DNA from: Paragonimus westermani
Lineage: Eukaryota; Platyhelminthes; Trematoda; Plagiorchiida; Troglotrematidae
Direction: 5' to 3'
Length of the DNA: 64,000 nucleotides
Assembly: GCA_008508345.1 (NCBI GenBank)
Contig: QNGE01000972.1
Span: 34,091 to 98,090 of the forward strand
Made by a program: the position numbers and the translations under genes. The notes beneath the pieces are model-generated. The model saw only the letters and a program-made list of their open reading frames with translations, did no database searches and was not told the DNA's origin. Numbering within the stretch: the first letter of the stretch is position 1; each line of letters starts with the position of its first letter. This document shows, in pieces, positions 1 through 13,800 of this stretch.

Positions 1-1702
1 TCACTCACAGACTGACCTCCACTGTAGGCAAGCAAGGGGATCCTCGTTCTTAGTTCAAAGCAATCGCATCGCCTTCCCGGTTGATCACAATATCTCTGAC
101 TACGTAAGCTTTCGTGGTACTTATTTAGTATGTATGTTTCCGCCCCCACGCATACTACCTCAGAGAATGGTATCATTCGTTGTCACGATTCGCCGGACCA
201 CGTGACTACGTAGGTAGTATCCGACTGTTTACACATGCATTTCATTTATTAATAGTTGTGCTTTTCTGATTCAAATGTCGCCGTTGTACAGTTTGCTAGC
301 CTCGGTCTGGCCATGTTTTAGAGACATCATGCTAGCAGTGGTGTGGTCCACAGGTATGGAGAACCACAACGGAAAAAAGGGGCACTCTGAATTGTTCAAT
401 AGGCAGGGAAGGAAAACATCTGCAGGAGGTCATGGTGCAAGAAGATCTAGGCACTAGAATGGCATGGTATATATGGTTGTGTTGAAAATAACTTCAGGAG
501 AGAGCGTAAATCAGCCACGGGTAGTTATTACATACTTTACTGTAGAAACTCACCGCTACTTTCAGTAAACAGTAGGACTCGCTCTAGTTCACTTCATCAT
601 TAATGATGACGATGGTAGAAATAAGAGCACGAAAGTTCGCTTATAGATTTAAGGTGAACATACAGGTCTCCGCATGCCAGCATACAACGGAAAGACAGTT
701 GTATGGTAGCAATGTCACTTCTATTTTCAGAGCAATCTAATGCTGAATCTATGCAGTATATATTATTCCGAGTAACTGCGCAGACCAGTATGGGAATAAG
801 TTCAGTAGGGTAGTTTTGTCCGAATTGTTGACAAAGCCGAATTTCTTCATCTAGTGGAGGCAAAATAGCCCCAGTTGCTGTGAAAATGCAAGAAGTCTGG
901 ATACGGTCATTTACGCAAACGACTGTTTCGGGTAATAGCCATCAGGCTTTTACGATTACATAGGGTGTATGCGAGTTGTGTACGAAAATTGTAACAAATC
1001 AAACTTGTCATTAAAAATCACAGGACTGAAGTCTGCTGGGAGAGAGTGAGAGTGCTGATGAGCAAGTGAGAGTATCATACGTACATATCATGACAACACC
1101 TCCAACGCTCATTACACATCAAGTGGGATGACTGAGTGAACAAAACGGATGGCATAATGTTAGGTTCATATTTACCCGTTTATCCCACTGAAGCACTATT
1201 CACATCTGATCACAACTTCTGCATTCGGGTGCACAATTCAGCCTACCTCTCACTCATTCATGGGGTCGGTCAGTCAGACAGTCTTTCAGTCGGTTAGTCA
1301 AACGATTGTTCATTTGGCTGCTTGGGACCATCATTTGTCATCTATAACTGAACGCATTTCCTATTGCTTGTTAAAGCCGGTATGATTCTCCTGATATTCG
1401 TAATTTGTCATTCCCTAGGTTCGTTCTGTAACATTTGTGTCTGCTTCATGTTAGTAATGCGCCAGGACGCCAGATCCAACGATTGGGTCGTTATTTGTAA
1501 CTTGTATGCACACCAGTTTTCAACTCGTACACACATAAAGCCACGCCGTTCTACTTATAAGTACAATCTGAATGGCGTACAGATTGTTGTTAACTCTTAA
1601 GCCATGTGCAATGAAGCATGACCGTATCGTCATAATTCTCGTTTTTCTTCACTCTCACTTCCAACACTATTTGCATGAATGTGTTAATGCGTGTGCGAAA
1701 AG

Positions 1703-1832
1703 CATGTCAAACGTAAACGCAATGTGGGAAATGGGTTTGTTCCTCAACGATTTGTGCATGCACGACTCGAGCCGTGAAATGGTCCTCGCCGGGGAGCAGC
1801 AGGCAGCTGAATTGAAGCTGGCACTGGAGCAA
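1703..1832 (+). CDS. Cyclase exon: end of HNOBA region
   Basis: Encodes [19 protein letters not shown] followed by [15 protein letters not shown], matching the HNOBA segment just before the signalling helix of soluble guanylate cyclases. The donor is CAA|GTAAGC at 1832/1833. The start is less certain: the acceptor AG at 1701-1702 is the best candidate, but another AG nearby could serve. It is joined in phase 0 to the exon at 4248. Confidence 0.8.
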
Positions 1833-4800
1833 GTAAGCCTGTTTTGCACGTATCCCAATGTTTACTAATCTTATACAAGTTTCGTATTGTTACAGTGGCA
1901 ATGACAGCATTTCCGACTCCAACTACTGTAGCATGTGAACAGTAGTGCGGACAAAGATTGTTTCCAACACGCAACGGTACTGGAATGAACAAGAAGGACA
2001 AGGACACAGAGATGACAGAGTTACGTTTAGATGCAACTGTTCTCCTTGCTTGTCTGACTTTCTGTTGACCGACGGTCTACGCACACAACGTTGACGCAAT
2101 GATCTGAAAGGTGAACAGAGCAGCCATTTGCGAATTCAATCCGTGCGCGCTTACTAGTGCTGATTACGGGTTACGCTGCAGGACTCTGGAAAATCGGCGT
2201 CAGTTAATATTATGTGGTTCTCCACCAAAGATTATACGTTACACGGTCCACCAGAGGTTTATGTACGTCAGCATTACACGGTATAAGACTGACACCAATC
2301 ACCACTAATACGTAAGAAAATGATAGTTCATTTCAGTTCTGATGTTAAATTTTACCTACTTCGAGGTCACCAACCAGGAGAGAAGACATACTGTGAGATG
2401 AGTGCAGTTCATTTACCCCCAGTAATCGCACACTGGAAACAGAAAATCGAATTTACGCTTGTCGCGACTGACTACTGAGTATATCCCATAACAGGGAGCC
2501 CAGCTTCACTGACGGTTAAACATCGGTTGAAAGCGTATCATCCGGTTAACACTCGCCACTTCAACAGAGTTTTCGCACATAGTCTAAACCACAAGTTACC
2601 AGGGTTCAACCAAGTAATACTTATCAGAACGTATTAGTCTGTGTTGTTTGCCCATGCAATAGAGCAACTTACAAGCACACCGGTTGCCATTATTGTTTTA
2701 ATCAGGTAGTATATGTCTATCTTCGAGTATTTTTTCTACGTATCGTTTTCATATTTAACTTGTATTGTCCGTGTGCAACTAATGTGTCGAAATGAAATGT
2801 ATGAGGCATCCGGCGCGCGTTTTTTCCCCTACTAGTGAACTGCGTGAAAGTAATCCGGTTTTTTGAGCTACTTATCGGTGAAGAAACCCACGTGACTTTT
2901 TATCGAAGTGAAGAGAAGAGGTGGGTTGCGGAATATCGAAAACTTTCAGTCGTTTCCGTCGTTCACGTAAAACGAACGGTTTTAACAGATATATATATAT
3001 ATATGAGGAGAATAATGAACATTCCTACAGGTGAATGACCTGCAGCCAAAAATTCACTAACAGGCAACATGTGCAATCAGACTGAATAGCCTCGAGGATC
3101 ACGGAGCTGGTTTTCATTGTTTGACCAGTGAAGCTTCATAACTAATCATGCCACAACTGAAGTGATCGGATTCACTTGATGATCATTCAGGTGGATGGTT
3201 TTCGGTAATGTTAGGTTGTGTTGCTTTGCGATGACATCGTTGCTACCTTGTTCCATTGAACTGGTCAGCCATTTGGAAAGATGTTCTGTTATTCGCTGAC
3301 GAGGACATCGATTCGTTTTACTCATGTAATTGACTGTGCCATTGCAGCTGAATTGATAGAAATCGTGTGAGGCAGAATAGTTAGGATGAGCAAGTCCATC
3401 GTTACTCAGCTTTACCCTCACGGTTATTGGTAGCCAGTCAAATTGAGTTGCAGGATTCGTTTGAGTTAAAACGGATTGCAGCTAGTGCTTAAATGTGCTA
3501 GTCAAATGATCTCCTCGCCCTGGCAAATATAGGGACTAATTTTTTAAGCACAGTGTATGCAGCCAGCCTTGCAAACTTCATTTTGGTATGAACATCATTA
3601 GCGAGGAGCGTCCTTGCCAAATACTTTTAGTGAGCTCTTGCTTGAAGTCAAACCATTCGAGTTCACATAGTGCCACTCACTTGCACACAAGAACAGGGTC
3701 TCCTGCATTACTGAAAGGAATTTTGATGAAGATATTTCGCAATAATATATTATCCATCCAGCTGCCATTTGGCTCGTAATGAATTCGTAACATATTTTCG
3801 AATTTGTTTAAATTGTACGTGAAACCGTGGATTCCATTGAATATCTGAATAAATGGTTAGCAAGATTGAACAAAATGTCAACATCCCACGACAGACAGAC
3901 TGTCCGTTTCGATTAATTTGACAAAGTGGACTTATTATTTCGTACATTGAAACTTACCACGTATATCACAGAAGACAAATTCGAAAAACCCGGACTCCAG
4001 ATAAATTCGAATCACCGAAATATTCCGTATGAAACACAGTTAAGTGAGCAATTGGGTTCGGATTTAAAACGTCCGGACATACAGAGTATCTTTCTCGTTC
4101 AGCTAGTAGGGTATTTACCGTATTCGTGTGTGGTGCTTCTGTTGCTTCCAGTCCACGTTTTCTTCTAAGCTATCACACCTGTCAAGCTATTTATGAGTAA
4201 TATTTTACCGTATGATATTAACAAAAACAGTTCCTTTGTCTGGTCAGGAAAGTGAAAAAAGCAAGCGTTTAGAGGAAAGTCTACGTCGTTTAGATGAAGA
4301 AATGAAGCGTACCGATGAACTTCTCTATCAAATGATTCCAAAAGCTGTTGCGCAGAGGTTACGAAGTGGGGAACCGGCGATCGATACTTGTGAGGTAAGA
4401 TTTTCACTTTTTTAACATCAGGAACATAAGTTGATCAATATAGCCTGAGCCACAGGAACGAGTGAATAAGTAGATACATATAGATGAGGTATGAAATGTC
4501 AGTCTATCTTTGTTACAAAACCTGAGAACTTGGGACATGATGAATTTGATAGATTTCAGCTGTGGCGTATGTTCTGTTGACTTTCTGGTTGAGCATATTC
4601 ATCAGGCACGTTGCGGCCGTGCCACCTTGGAACGACACCCGAATAAACGCAGGTTTCTTTCTTACTTTCTGCACTTCAGGTTTAAGTGACGTTCTCATAG
4701 TGTTTCTGATTGTAAATCGTCCCGGGTAGCCTTTATCACAGAGTGTTCTCTGTGAATTCGAGGTCACTGTCTACAGTATCCACTGAACAAGTTCTGTATG

Positions 4801-7800
4801 CTCTGTGAGTTGTTGGAAACATTTGTTTGCCTATATATCTCTATAGTATATAACAGTGTGTGTGCAGTTATCTGTGCGTATATGTATGTTTGGCATGTAC
4901 TGTTTGTATTGATAGGACATAATGACCCAATGGAAAGAAACACATCTGAATAAGCTTCGTAGCTCAGCTGGTAGAGCGCTTGCCGCGTTGAGGCATGCTG
5001 TGTCTGTCGCTGGTTCGAATCCAGCCGAAGCCCTGACTTTTCACAGTTGGGTCTCATCTAAATTCACAAATCTGCNNNNNNNNNNNNNNNNNNNNNNNNN
5101 NNNNNNNNNNNNNNNNNNNNNNNNNNNNNNNNNNNNNNNNNNNNNNNNNNNNNNNNNNNNNNNNNNNNNNNNNNNNNNNNNNNNNNNNNNNNNNNNNNNN
5201 NNNNNNNNNNNNNNNNNNNNNNNNNNNNNNNNNNNNNNNNNNNNNNNNNNNNNNNNNNNNNNNNNNNNNNNNNNNNNNNNNNNNNNNNNNNNNNNNNNNN
5301 NNNNNNNNNNNNNNNNNNNNNNNNNNNNNNNNNNNNNNNNNNNNNNNNNNNNNNNNNNNNNNNNNNNNNNNNNNNNNNNNNNNNNNNNNNNNNNNNNNNN
5401 NNNNNNNNNNNNNNNNNNNNNNNNNNNNNNNNNNNNNNNNNNNNNNNNNNNNNNNNNNNNNNNNNNNNNNNNNNNNNNNNNNNNNNNNNNNNNNNNNNNN
5501 NNNNNNNNNNNNNNNNNNNNNNNNNNNNNNNNNNNNNNNNNNNNNNNNNNNNNNNNNNNNNNNNNNNNNNNNNNNNNNNNNNNNNNNNNNNNNNNNNNNN
5601 NNNNNNNNNNNNNNNNNNNNNNNNNNNNNNNNNNNNNNNNNNNNNNNNNNNNNNNNNNNNNNNNNNNNNNNNNNNNNNNNNNNNNNNNNNNNNNNNNNNN
5701 NNNNNNNNNNNNNNNNNNNNNNNNNNNNNNNNNNNNNNNNNNNNNNNNNNNNNNNNNNNNNNNNNNNNNNNNNNNNNNNNNNNNNNNNNNNNNNNNNNNN
5801 NNNNNNNNNNNNNNNNNNNNNNNNNNNNNNNNNNNNNNNNNNNNNNNNNNNNNNNNNNNNNNNNNNNNNNNNNNNNNNNCTTCTTTTCGAAATAGGCTGG
5901 CTGGAAAGTCTATCTGAATGCGAATGGTGCGATCGATTATGAGTGATGGTCAACTTGAAAAGAAGCACATCTGTTACACATCATGTTCTGTGGTTTGATA
6001 GGAACTTGGCTCAGCTTCAGTTAAAAGCTAAATGTCACCGTAAGCGAATATTACCTACGGACTGTCTCTTTCTAGATGGTGAATCAGTTCACCATCTCCA
6101 CCTACATTGTGAAGTTGTACGTCACGCTACAGACGATTGCATTTCTGGTGTGATTCGATAAATTGGATTAGAAGACAAGCTATCGAATCTGCTTGGTTCA
6201 CCTTAGGGTTGACTCGTCCAAAATGATGTTGGTTTTCTGTTACCTTCACCATGTATCACACACCCCCAAAAAAAACCGCCGTTTCTGTCCACAACATTGC
6301 TGGATTTTGGCAATTTATTGACTTATATTATCAAGCACCCCAAGCTTAAGAAAAACCGAGCCTAGTCATTGTCATACCTACCTTGTTTACCTTGTAATGT
6401 TCAAGATGTCAAAGTTTGTCTGCATCTCCTGTTTGGATCTTTCCGGTTACTGAGTAGTTGCTCTCTTTTCATTCAGTGTTATCGTCACTTATTTTGCAAC
6501 TTTCCGGGTGTCGAATCAATATGAAAATGATGATATTCTATAAAATTTGATGATAGCCAAACAGTCTCAAACATCCGGTTTATGCAACCGACACCTTTCA
6601 GGTAGTGGGATGAACGTGTTCACCTATTTAATGAAAATAGAACTTTCGGGTTTACTAAAATCAGTTGTAACAAATCCAGTTCATCTGACCGCCATTTGGA
6701 TCAAACATCTTTTGACAGTTAACAATAGTTTGAGTTATTCTGCATATTTTCCATCTTCTTTTCTGTATTTAGACTTTTGAAGACATGACCCTGTTACTGA
6801 GCGACGTGGTTGGATTCACCTCGATTTGTAGTGGACTAGATCCGTTGGGAGTGGTCAGTTTGTTAAACAGATTGTACGGCTGTTTTGATGGACTAACAGA
6901 GAAACATAAGGTTTACAAGGTAAGTGACTGTCTAAACCATTTCGCTGCGCACAGTTATGCACTAACCTGGTTCAAATTTTGAAAAATACTTGAACTATGT
7001 GTAATATTCAACCATGATGCGTAACACTATTAGTAAACATACTTTGCTCGTGTTCACCACAGGAACCAAGAAAGAGCACACAACATATCTCACGTACTGC
7101 CACCCGAAGAAGGTATGGATACCGCGTATTATGAACAGAATCTTGTGTACTTCAACGATGAACATGTAGTCACTTTAGAGAAACAGCACACCAATAGGTA
7201 GTGTCGTGCATTTCAGATTATCCATCTGGACATAGATTATGCTATCGAATTTTGCTCATTTCCCTCGTCTGCTGGTCTAAGGATCACGTCAGCCAGTAAC
7301 CAAGATGGAAGCATTGAAGATCGCTCATTAAACCGTATCGCATGGCAGATTACTGGACGGAGGAAAATGTCACTCAGTCAATTACTTAACCTATGCAAAA
7401 GTATAGGAGGGCACTTGAACAGAGCACATACAACAACAATACCATCAAATCCTATGAACAATGGCCACAAACCACACGCTTAGTTCGTCCTTTAGATGCT
7501 TGACGGGTCGATTTTCAATCTTTCGAATTGAAACGCCGTCTCAGCTGATAGTGGACCGTCTTCAACGCGTGGCTGAAAATAGAAGTTTATTAACTATTGT
7601 AAATAGTGAAGTCAACTTTAGTACTTTCATGAATCTCTTTTAAGAACCTCTTATTATTGTGATAATTCAAAGGTTCATAAGTTGTTTTTGGAAGGAGGAA
7701 GATCTATACTGTGCTGTTCCGTGAAGAGTTTTGTTGGACGGTTTACACGTATAGAGAAAAAGTGAATAAAACTAAATAAAACACAAATTCACTGTTGTTG

Positions 7801-10800
7801 GCTGACATCCTGTCAGTAAAGAACAGTGAAACACAGAAACATCATCGGATCAAACATGTGCAATTAATGACTTGTGAGACTGAGCTAGTACAGTGGTTAA
7901 TAAATTTGTATTGTCTGTTGTCTCTTGTATGTGTGCATCTTGCTACTTCCGCTTTGGTCACCTGCCTGACTGCCTCAGACATGAGTAGATTGATTTCGCC
8001 TCGCTGCTTACACCCCTACTATATAAAGTGTATGTTAATTTCGCAAAATTAACCGATGAGATGCGAACGAAATGTCACTGCGTAAGACATCTTACATGCT
8101 ACTATTGACTTTTTTCAAATTTATCGGTGGGAACCAATGTTTTGAAATTCTTATGATAATCAGTCCCAGGTTTTCATGTGAGGTGTGGGAGTTCAAGCTG
8201 ATATATGTGCTATTCTAGAATTGAATAGGAGTGTGCTTATCATCTAATAGCCTGTTTACTGGTCTAGGTTACATTATTGTTATGAATTATCTAACCGGAG
8301 GCGCGAGTGCTTCAACTCCCGGTGGAATACTTTCACGCGACGAGGAGGTATTCCGTCGAGAGTCTAAGTACCCACACCTCTGGTTATATAACCCGCCACA
8401 TAATGTTCTTCGGAGAGACTACGCTGTTTATACGGCTGCACTGAAATGACAACATACGTTCTTTAATCTACTGCTCCCTGCAGGTTTTAAAGAAGCCCGT
8501 AAACTGAAATCCCCAACATTAATCTTTGAAACACCAGGTCTTGATTCAATCAAAAATCCTCTAGAAAATGAGAGACATAAGATGGAGTGATCAGCAAACT
8601 CACCCTTCACGTTCGACACTGGAAAAACTATTTGTTGTTGTGAGTTTGGTCATTTGTCTAAGGGAGCGATGACCCTGAGTAACCGATAATATTGTCAAGT
8701 AAGGGGGGGTCTAATTAGTGTCCTTTCCGTAGAGGCCAATGCTAATTCAGCTTGTTAAGCTTAGAGTAGAGTAAGCCTGTGATTACGTGAGTTTCCGAGA
8801 CACAAAAATTACCTAATTGCAAGGTGACTGTCACATCCATTACCTGTTTTTAGGTGGAAACTGTCGGAGACGCGTATCTGATCGCTTCTGGGTGTCCGGT
8901 AAGAACACATTTGCACGCAGCTTTTATTGCGGAAGTGGCTCTGGACATGGTGCAGTCTGTTAAAATGGTCAAAGATGAATCCAAAGATCCACCGGAAAGT
9001 GTGAGGATCCGTGTTGGTAAGCCTTTGTTCAAGCAGAAATAACACAAAACTGTCAACCTAACGATAGGCACGCGCGGGGTGCATAGTTAAAAGGCAAATT
9101 AGGAAGAACTAAAGAAGTAATGAGTTGTAGGTCCAGGCAGCCGTTTGGATACACTTTCGCACCCTCAAATAAGTAGATTATTCATTGAGTAGATAAAGGT
9201 CAAAACGTAAATTTTAATTTATTTATGAGCGACTTATTGATTACAGACTAGCCAGTGAGACTTTTCGCATCAAAACTGAGCTTTCGTCATGATACTGATT
9301 TACCTTTAGCCGGTTTTGACGAGCGTAAGTTCTGAGAGCGTAACAGTATCGCAAAACAGCTCGCAGACTCGGCACGAATGAATGAAGTGTGGACGATCCA
9401 CGGTTCGCCTTAACGGTGGTGAGATCTACCCAGCTGATCAATTGAGTGGCTGGGATCCAAGGACAGTGTCAGTTAGATCACACTAGTGGTAAAAGTCACA
9501 GTAATTACTGAACAGTTTGTTTAACACAAAGCCAAATACGGAAAAGGAAGTAGAGACTCAAACCACGGAACAAACTTGGAAGAAACTGGGTACTGCGTTT
9601 AACTTAGAGTAAGTTTGGTACGCAAGTGCAACTGGTTACCCTTCAATGTCTTTGAACGTAAACGTTTTGGAACCGAGAAACCCTGGCAGGAAGGCGCGTT
9701 GAGTGGACCGAGAACTGCTTCAGTGTCAGCCGTTTCATTGGTTGCTAACTTTTTCAGCTGATCTCGGATTCCACAGGTTAGACTATACAAATCCAACGGC
9801 CAGGTATAACCCAGAAGATCGTGCCGAAGTTGACAATTTCTTTGAACACAGATGTGGAAATGTTTCACTTGTTACTTCCAGAGGTTAATTTTTGGACAGC
9901 ATTAGTACCCACGTGTTAATTCCACTGTACACGAAGAATTGTGTGTTACGGATGGATGCCTACTAAACTGCTCAAACCCAAGTATAACAGGTATTGCATT
10001 TGTATAGTGAAAGACAATGGGGTTCAAGCGTACATTTCTCAACTCCAGGAAAAAGCCATGCCTGTCCAGTTGAGATTCCGGAATTACGGTACACCTCTCT
10101 AGTCAATCTGATGTATACTAGCTTGTGCATATAATTCACTTGTCTGAGGATCTTGTGGATCCACTTACTGACCATACCAGTTATAGAGTTGCAGTAGGCG
10201 AAAGGAGTAAAGCAGCACTGCGTGACTGCAGCCAAGTCAGTAGCCCACTTTGTGTCACTCCACCAGAATGTTCAATCAAATCTGGCGACATCTTATGAAG
10301 GAATGCTGCTTGTTCGTGGTTTCCGTCTACGTTTTCATCAACTTCATAACAAACAAGGTTAAATATGAATTATACCGTTATCATCATTACAATTTTAATA
10401 AAGCAAAAACCACCAGATACTGTGATAGATCCTAGCGACCTGAGCTGACAAGTCAGTCGCGTGGAAAAGATCGAAAATGCTGTTGGAAGGCGATGTTCTT
10501 TAGGTACGCTACCATTGTATGGTGGCAAAAGTCTTTCAAGATTGCGTGTGATCAGCTGCTTGTTTGGTGTAATAACGGCTGCTGTGGGACAATGTGTTTT
10601 TCTGCAACCAAACCTGGACCTAGAAAGAATATAGTGCTATTAGTTAACTGCTAACATTGTACACTACCGGTTAAACTATGCACTCATCGTGATTACGGTC
10701 AAGCACAAGTTGGTGTGAGTTTTGTATCGCACTTATATATTTGCCCTAGGCAGACGGATATCGCGAAAGTTACAGGTAGAATTTTTGATTTAATAACGGA

Positions 10801-13800
10801 ATTCTTTTGTCTCCGAACTAGCGTCTGCATTAATTACATATATAAGTAGACAGTGGTAGGCAGCTTATGACGACTTACTTGAACAGAACACAGCTGTATG
10901 TGGATTGTCTAAAAAGAGGGCTGTTCCCCTGCGTTCCCTCTACTACCATTGAGGTTCTTTGGGTTTGAGAACGAAACCCCAAAAGCACGATGAACAAAGC
11001 GGCTAGTAGACGGTTGATGACAAAATCTGATGGACTGGTTACCTTCAGAAGTGGAAACAGCTGTATCTGCTCGCATCCATCGGGAGTTCTTATAGTTCAT
11101 TCAAGCCATGGGTATTAGAAGCTTGGTCTCACCGAAAAGATCTGAGAAAGGAACGGTGATCCGGATGTGAGACACGCTCCAAATCAGTCAACACTTAAAA
11201 AGTTGCCTGCAGGAGGATTAAAACGTAGTGTACTTTGGACGCTAACTGTCAGTTTATCTTCCAATAGGCATTTGCAAAGTATTTCAACTGCTATTATTAT
11301 TCTGTTTTTTTACTGTTTACTAAGCACCCGACTCTTTCTGTTAATAGAGCCTGGTGTCAACAGCCTATTCCAGAGACTCGACGCATAACTACAACAATCT
11401 GCGTATTCAAAAAGCATCCATATAATGAATATTTTATGACCGAATTGTCAGGTGAATTTTTGTAGCGTCGTCCATATCAACCAACCCACTCATTTGCAAA
11501 TCTTCTGTTTTTTAAATAAAGTTTTGGAAAAACACTCCATTCAGACGGCAGTAGGGTGTTTATCTCCTACTGGCGTCTTTATGCTGTCATCTAGGACAAA
11601 CTACAGAAGAAGAGGTGAAATTGGTAAATTTTGAAGAACACGTTGAAGAACACTAATAAGCGTGTAAAACCTAAATGTAGTTAACATACCTACCGGGCAT
11701 AGCCTTATTCATAGTATACGACAAGAGAATGGTGTTACAACCTGAATCAGCCATCTCACCAATAGGGTTTGGCAACGGTTTGAAATAAACTGAAAACATT
11801 GCCTTGATTAATTGATGAGAGACAGGAGTATCCATCGCACGACTCAAAACAGAATAACCGTTCCTTCATTGAATTGAGGTCCACCGAGTCTGATTCATGG
11901 TTCCCGCAATTTTGTATAGAGATATGATAAATAGAGTTAATCCAGGCACTGATTCTTTGAATGATTTAGTTCAATTCTGAATCACAATAAAATGTCCATT
12001 TTGCTCGAGCAAATAAATGAATTTCTAGCACTGGTCTACTAACATTAACTTAGGTAAATCTTTGGATTTTTAAAGACTTGAACCACATGGAAACATTATT
12101 CAATAAGTCAATGCGGTGTAGAGAAAGACGTTTGAACCTATTTTGTTCACAACTTCCAACAGATTAAGAAGGTAACCCAGCAGCGCCCAATAATAAGCAG
12201 CCGGCTGAAGTGAATAAGGATAAACTAGATAAGTATATCAATTTGCTTCTGGAGCCGGCGAGAAAAACACGTGAAACACAGGTGCTTTTTTATTGGCGGT
12301 GGTGGTAAACATAAGTTCAGTCAGATTTCATTTCTAGGACCTGCAAAATTTAGTTGTGCCGAAATTGTGCTAGTAATCCGATTTTTTCTTTTTCACCAAA
12401 TTGTCCACTACTTTCACTCTCAACTTAATTTCAGGTGTTCACACAGGCGCAGTGGTAGCTGGAGTGGTTGGAGTGAAAATGCCACGTTATTGTCTATTCG
12501 GAAGTACAGTTGCTATGACCGAATTGATGGAACAAACGAGTGCAGTAAGCAAGTATTGAGAATTGCATTCTGTCATTCAACACCAGTCCCATCTCATGCA
12601 AACGTTTCCCTCTTGCAGACTTACCAGTTTTTAACTGTTTTTACTCAAACTTTGGTGACAAGTATGCCCTTCTGCGCCCGGAAATAGTTCGTTCGGAAGT
12701 TTGTGACAAAAAAGTTAGGACATGAAGACTGGTAAATATTTCTCCGCATGCATTTCGTATTGACCCACTAGTATCAGATCTCAGTAACCTGAACAGGAAG
12801 TTTATATCGGACAATTAGGGATGGGGTGGATGATGAAATTGTGATACAGGCCTAATCCGAATAATATGTTGATGTACGACTGATAACTAATACGTGTTTA
12901 TAATGTGATGAGTGCGTTTTCCTCCAAAACCTCTAAGTTACTTCTAACTCTTTTCAGCCAGCAAATGTGTGTTTTATTCCAGCAGGTACACGTCTCAGTT
13001 ATCTTGCAATTGCGGAAACACTTAGGTGGGTAGAACAGAACGGATATCTGGAACGCGAATCAGGGAGAGTAGACCAAAGTGATTGGGAGATTTATCAGCA
13101 CCTTAAACGAAGAATGATATTCGTGCACCGGAAATCACATTTCTTCGGTAGTAATACATTCACTGAAGGCAGGTTCATTAGTGTAGTAACATTCGGCGTC
13201 ATTGTAAATACCAGTAGCACATAAAAGATTAAGTGATTTAAGACTCTTTATAAAGTACAGAGAGTTAGCGGAATGCAGTGAAAACAGAACACTTCGGAAT
13301 CTCCTTGTGTAGCATAGGGTAAATTGTGTGGGATTCTCTCATCCTGTACAATTAGTATTTCGATCCTTACATTGTTTTTCGAGTTGGCTAGAAAGTTGAA
13401 AACTGAAAATGCTTGAATCGAATTTTTACTTCAGTTAAAACCTTGTAATTACATGACTGGAATATAATGTTCCTCGGTTTTCTCCTTAGTTTTCACACAG
13501 TAAGGGTCGCAAGTCATGTGTTTTTCCTGCTGTCAGCTGTGAGACGAATTTCTGTTCTATACCATCCTCTCTTACAGCCGTCACATTCGTGTACCATATA
13601 TGAACCTAACAACCAATAACTGTTTCGCCTATATAATGTATCGTGCAATTACAACTATGGAATGTCATTCACACGTTATTCTGTAAGGTATATCGGTGTC
13701 CGCGTTTACTTGTTTTCGATATATTTTTACGAAAGACTATTTCCTGATGTTCCCGAAAATTCCACATTCCAGCTTGCAAAATCATTAACCTGATGTTGGT

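Larger units (their letters stand above)
4395..6772 (+). other. Cyclase intron with tRNA-like element and assembly gap
   Basis: Contains the tRNA-like element at 4953-5032 and the run of N from 5076 to 5879. Nothing else is recognisable. Frames spanning the N run are artefacts. Confidence 0.6.

Noticed and set aside
4922..5968. Long frames on both strands across 4922-5968
   Set aside because: They are open only because the N run contains no stop codons.
12271..12687. 138-codon frame over the cyclase exon
   Set aside because: It is in another frame than the conserved cyclase motifs, which are bounded by splice sites at 12435 and 12544.
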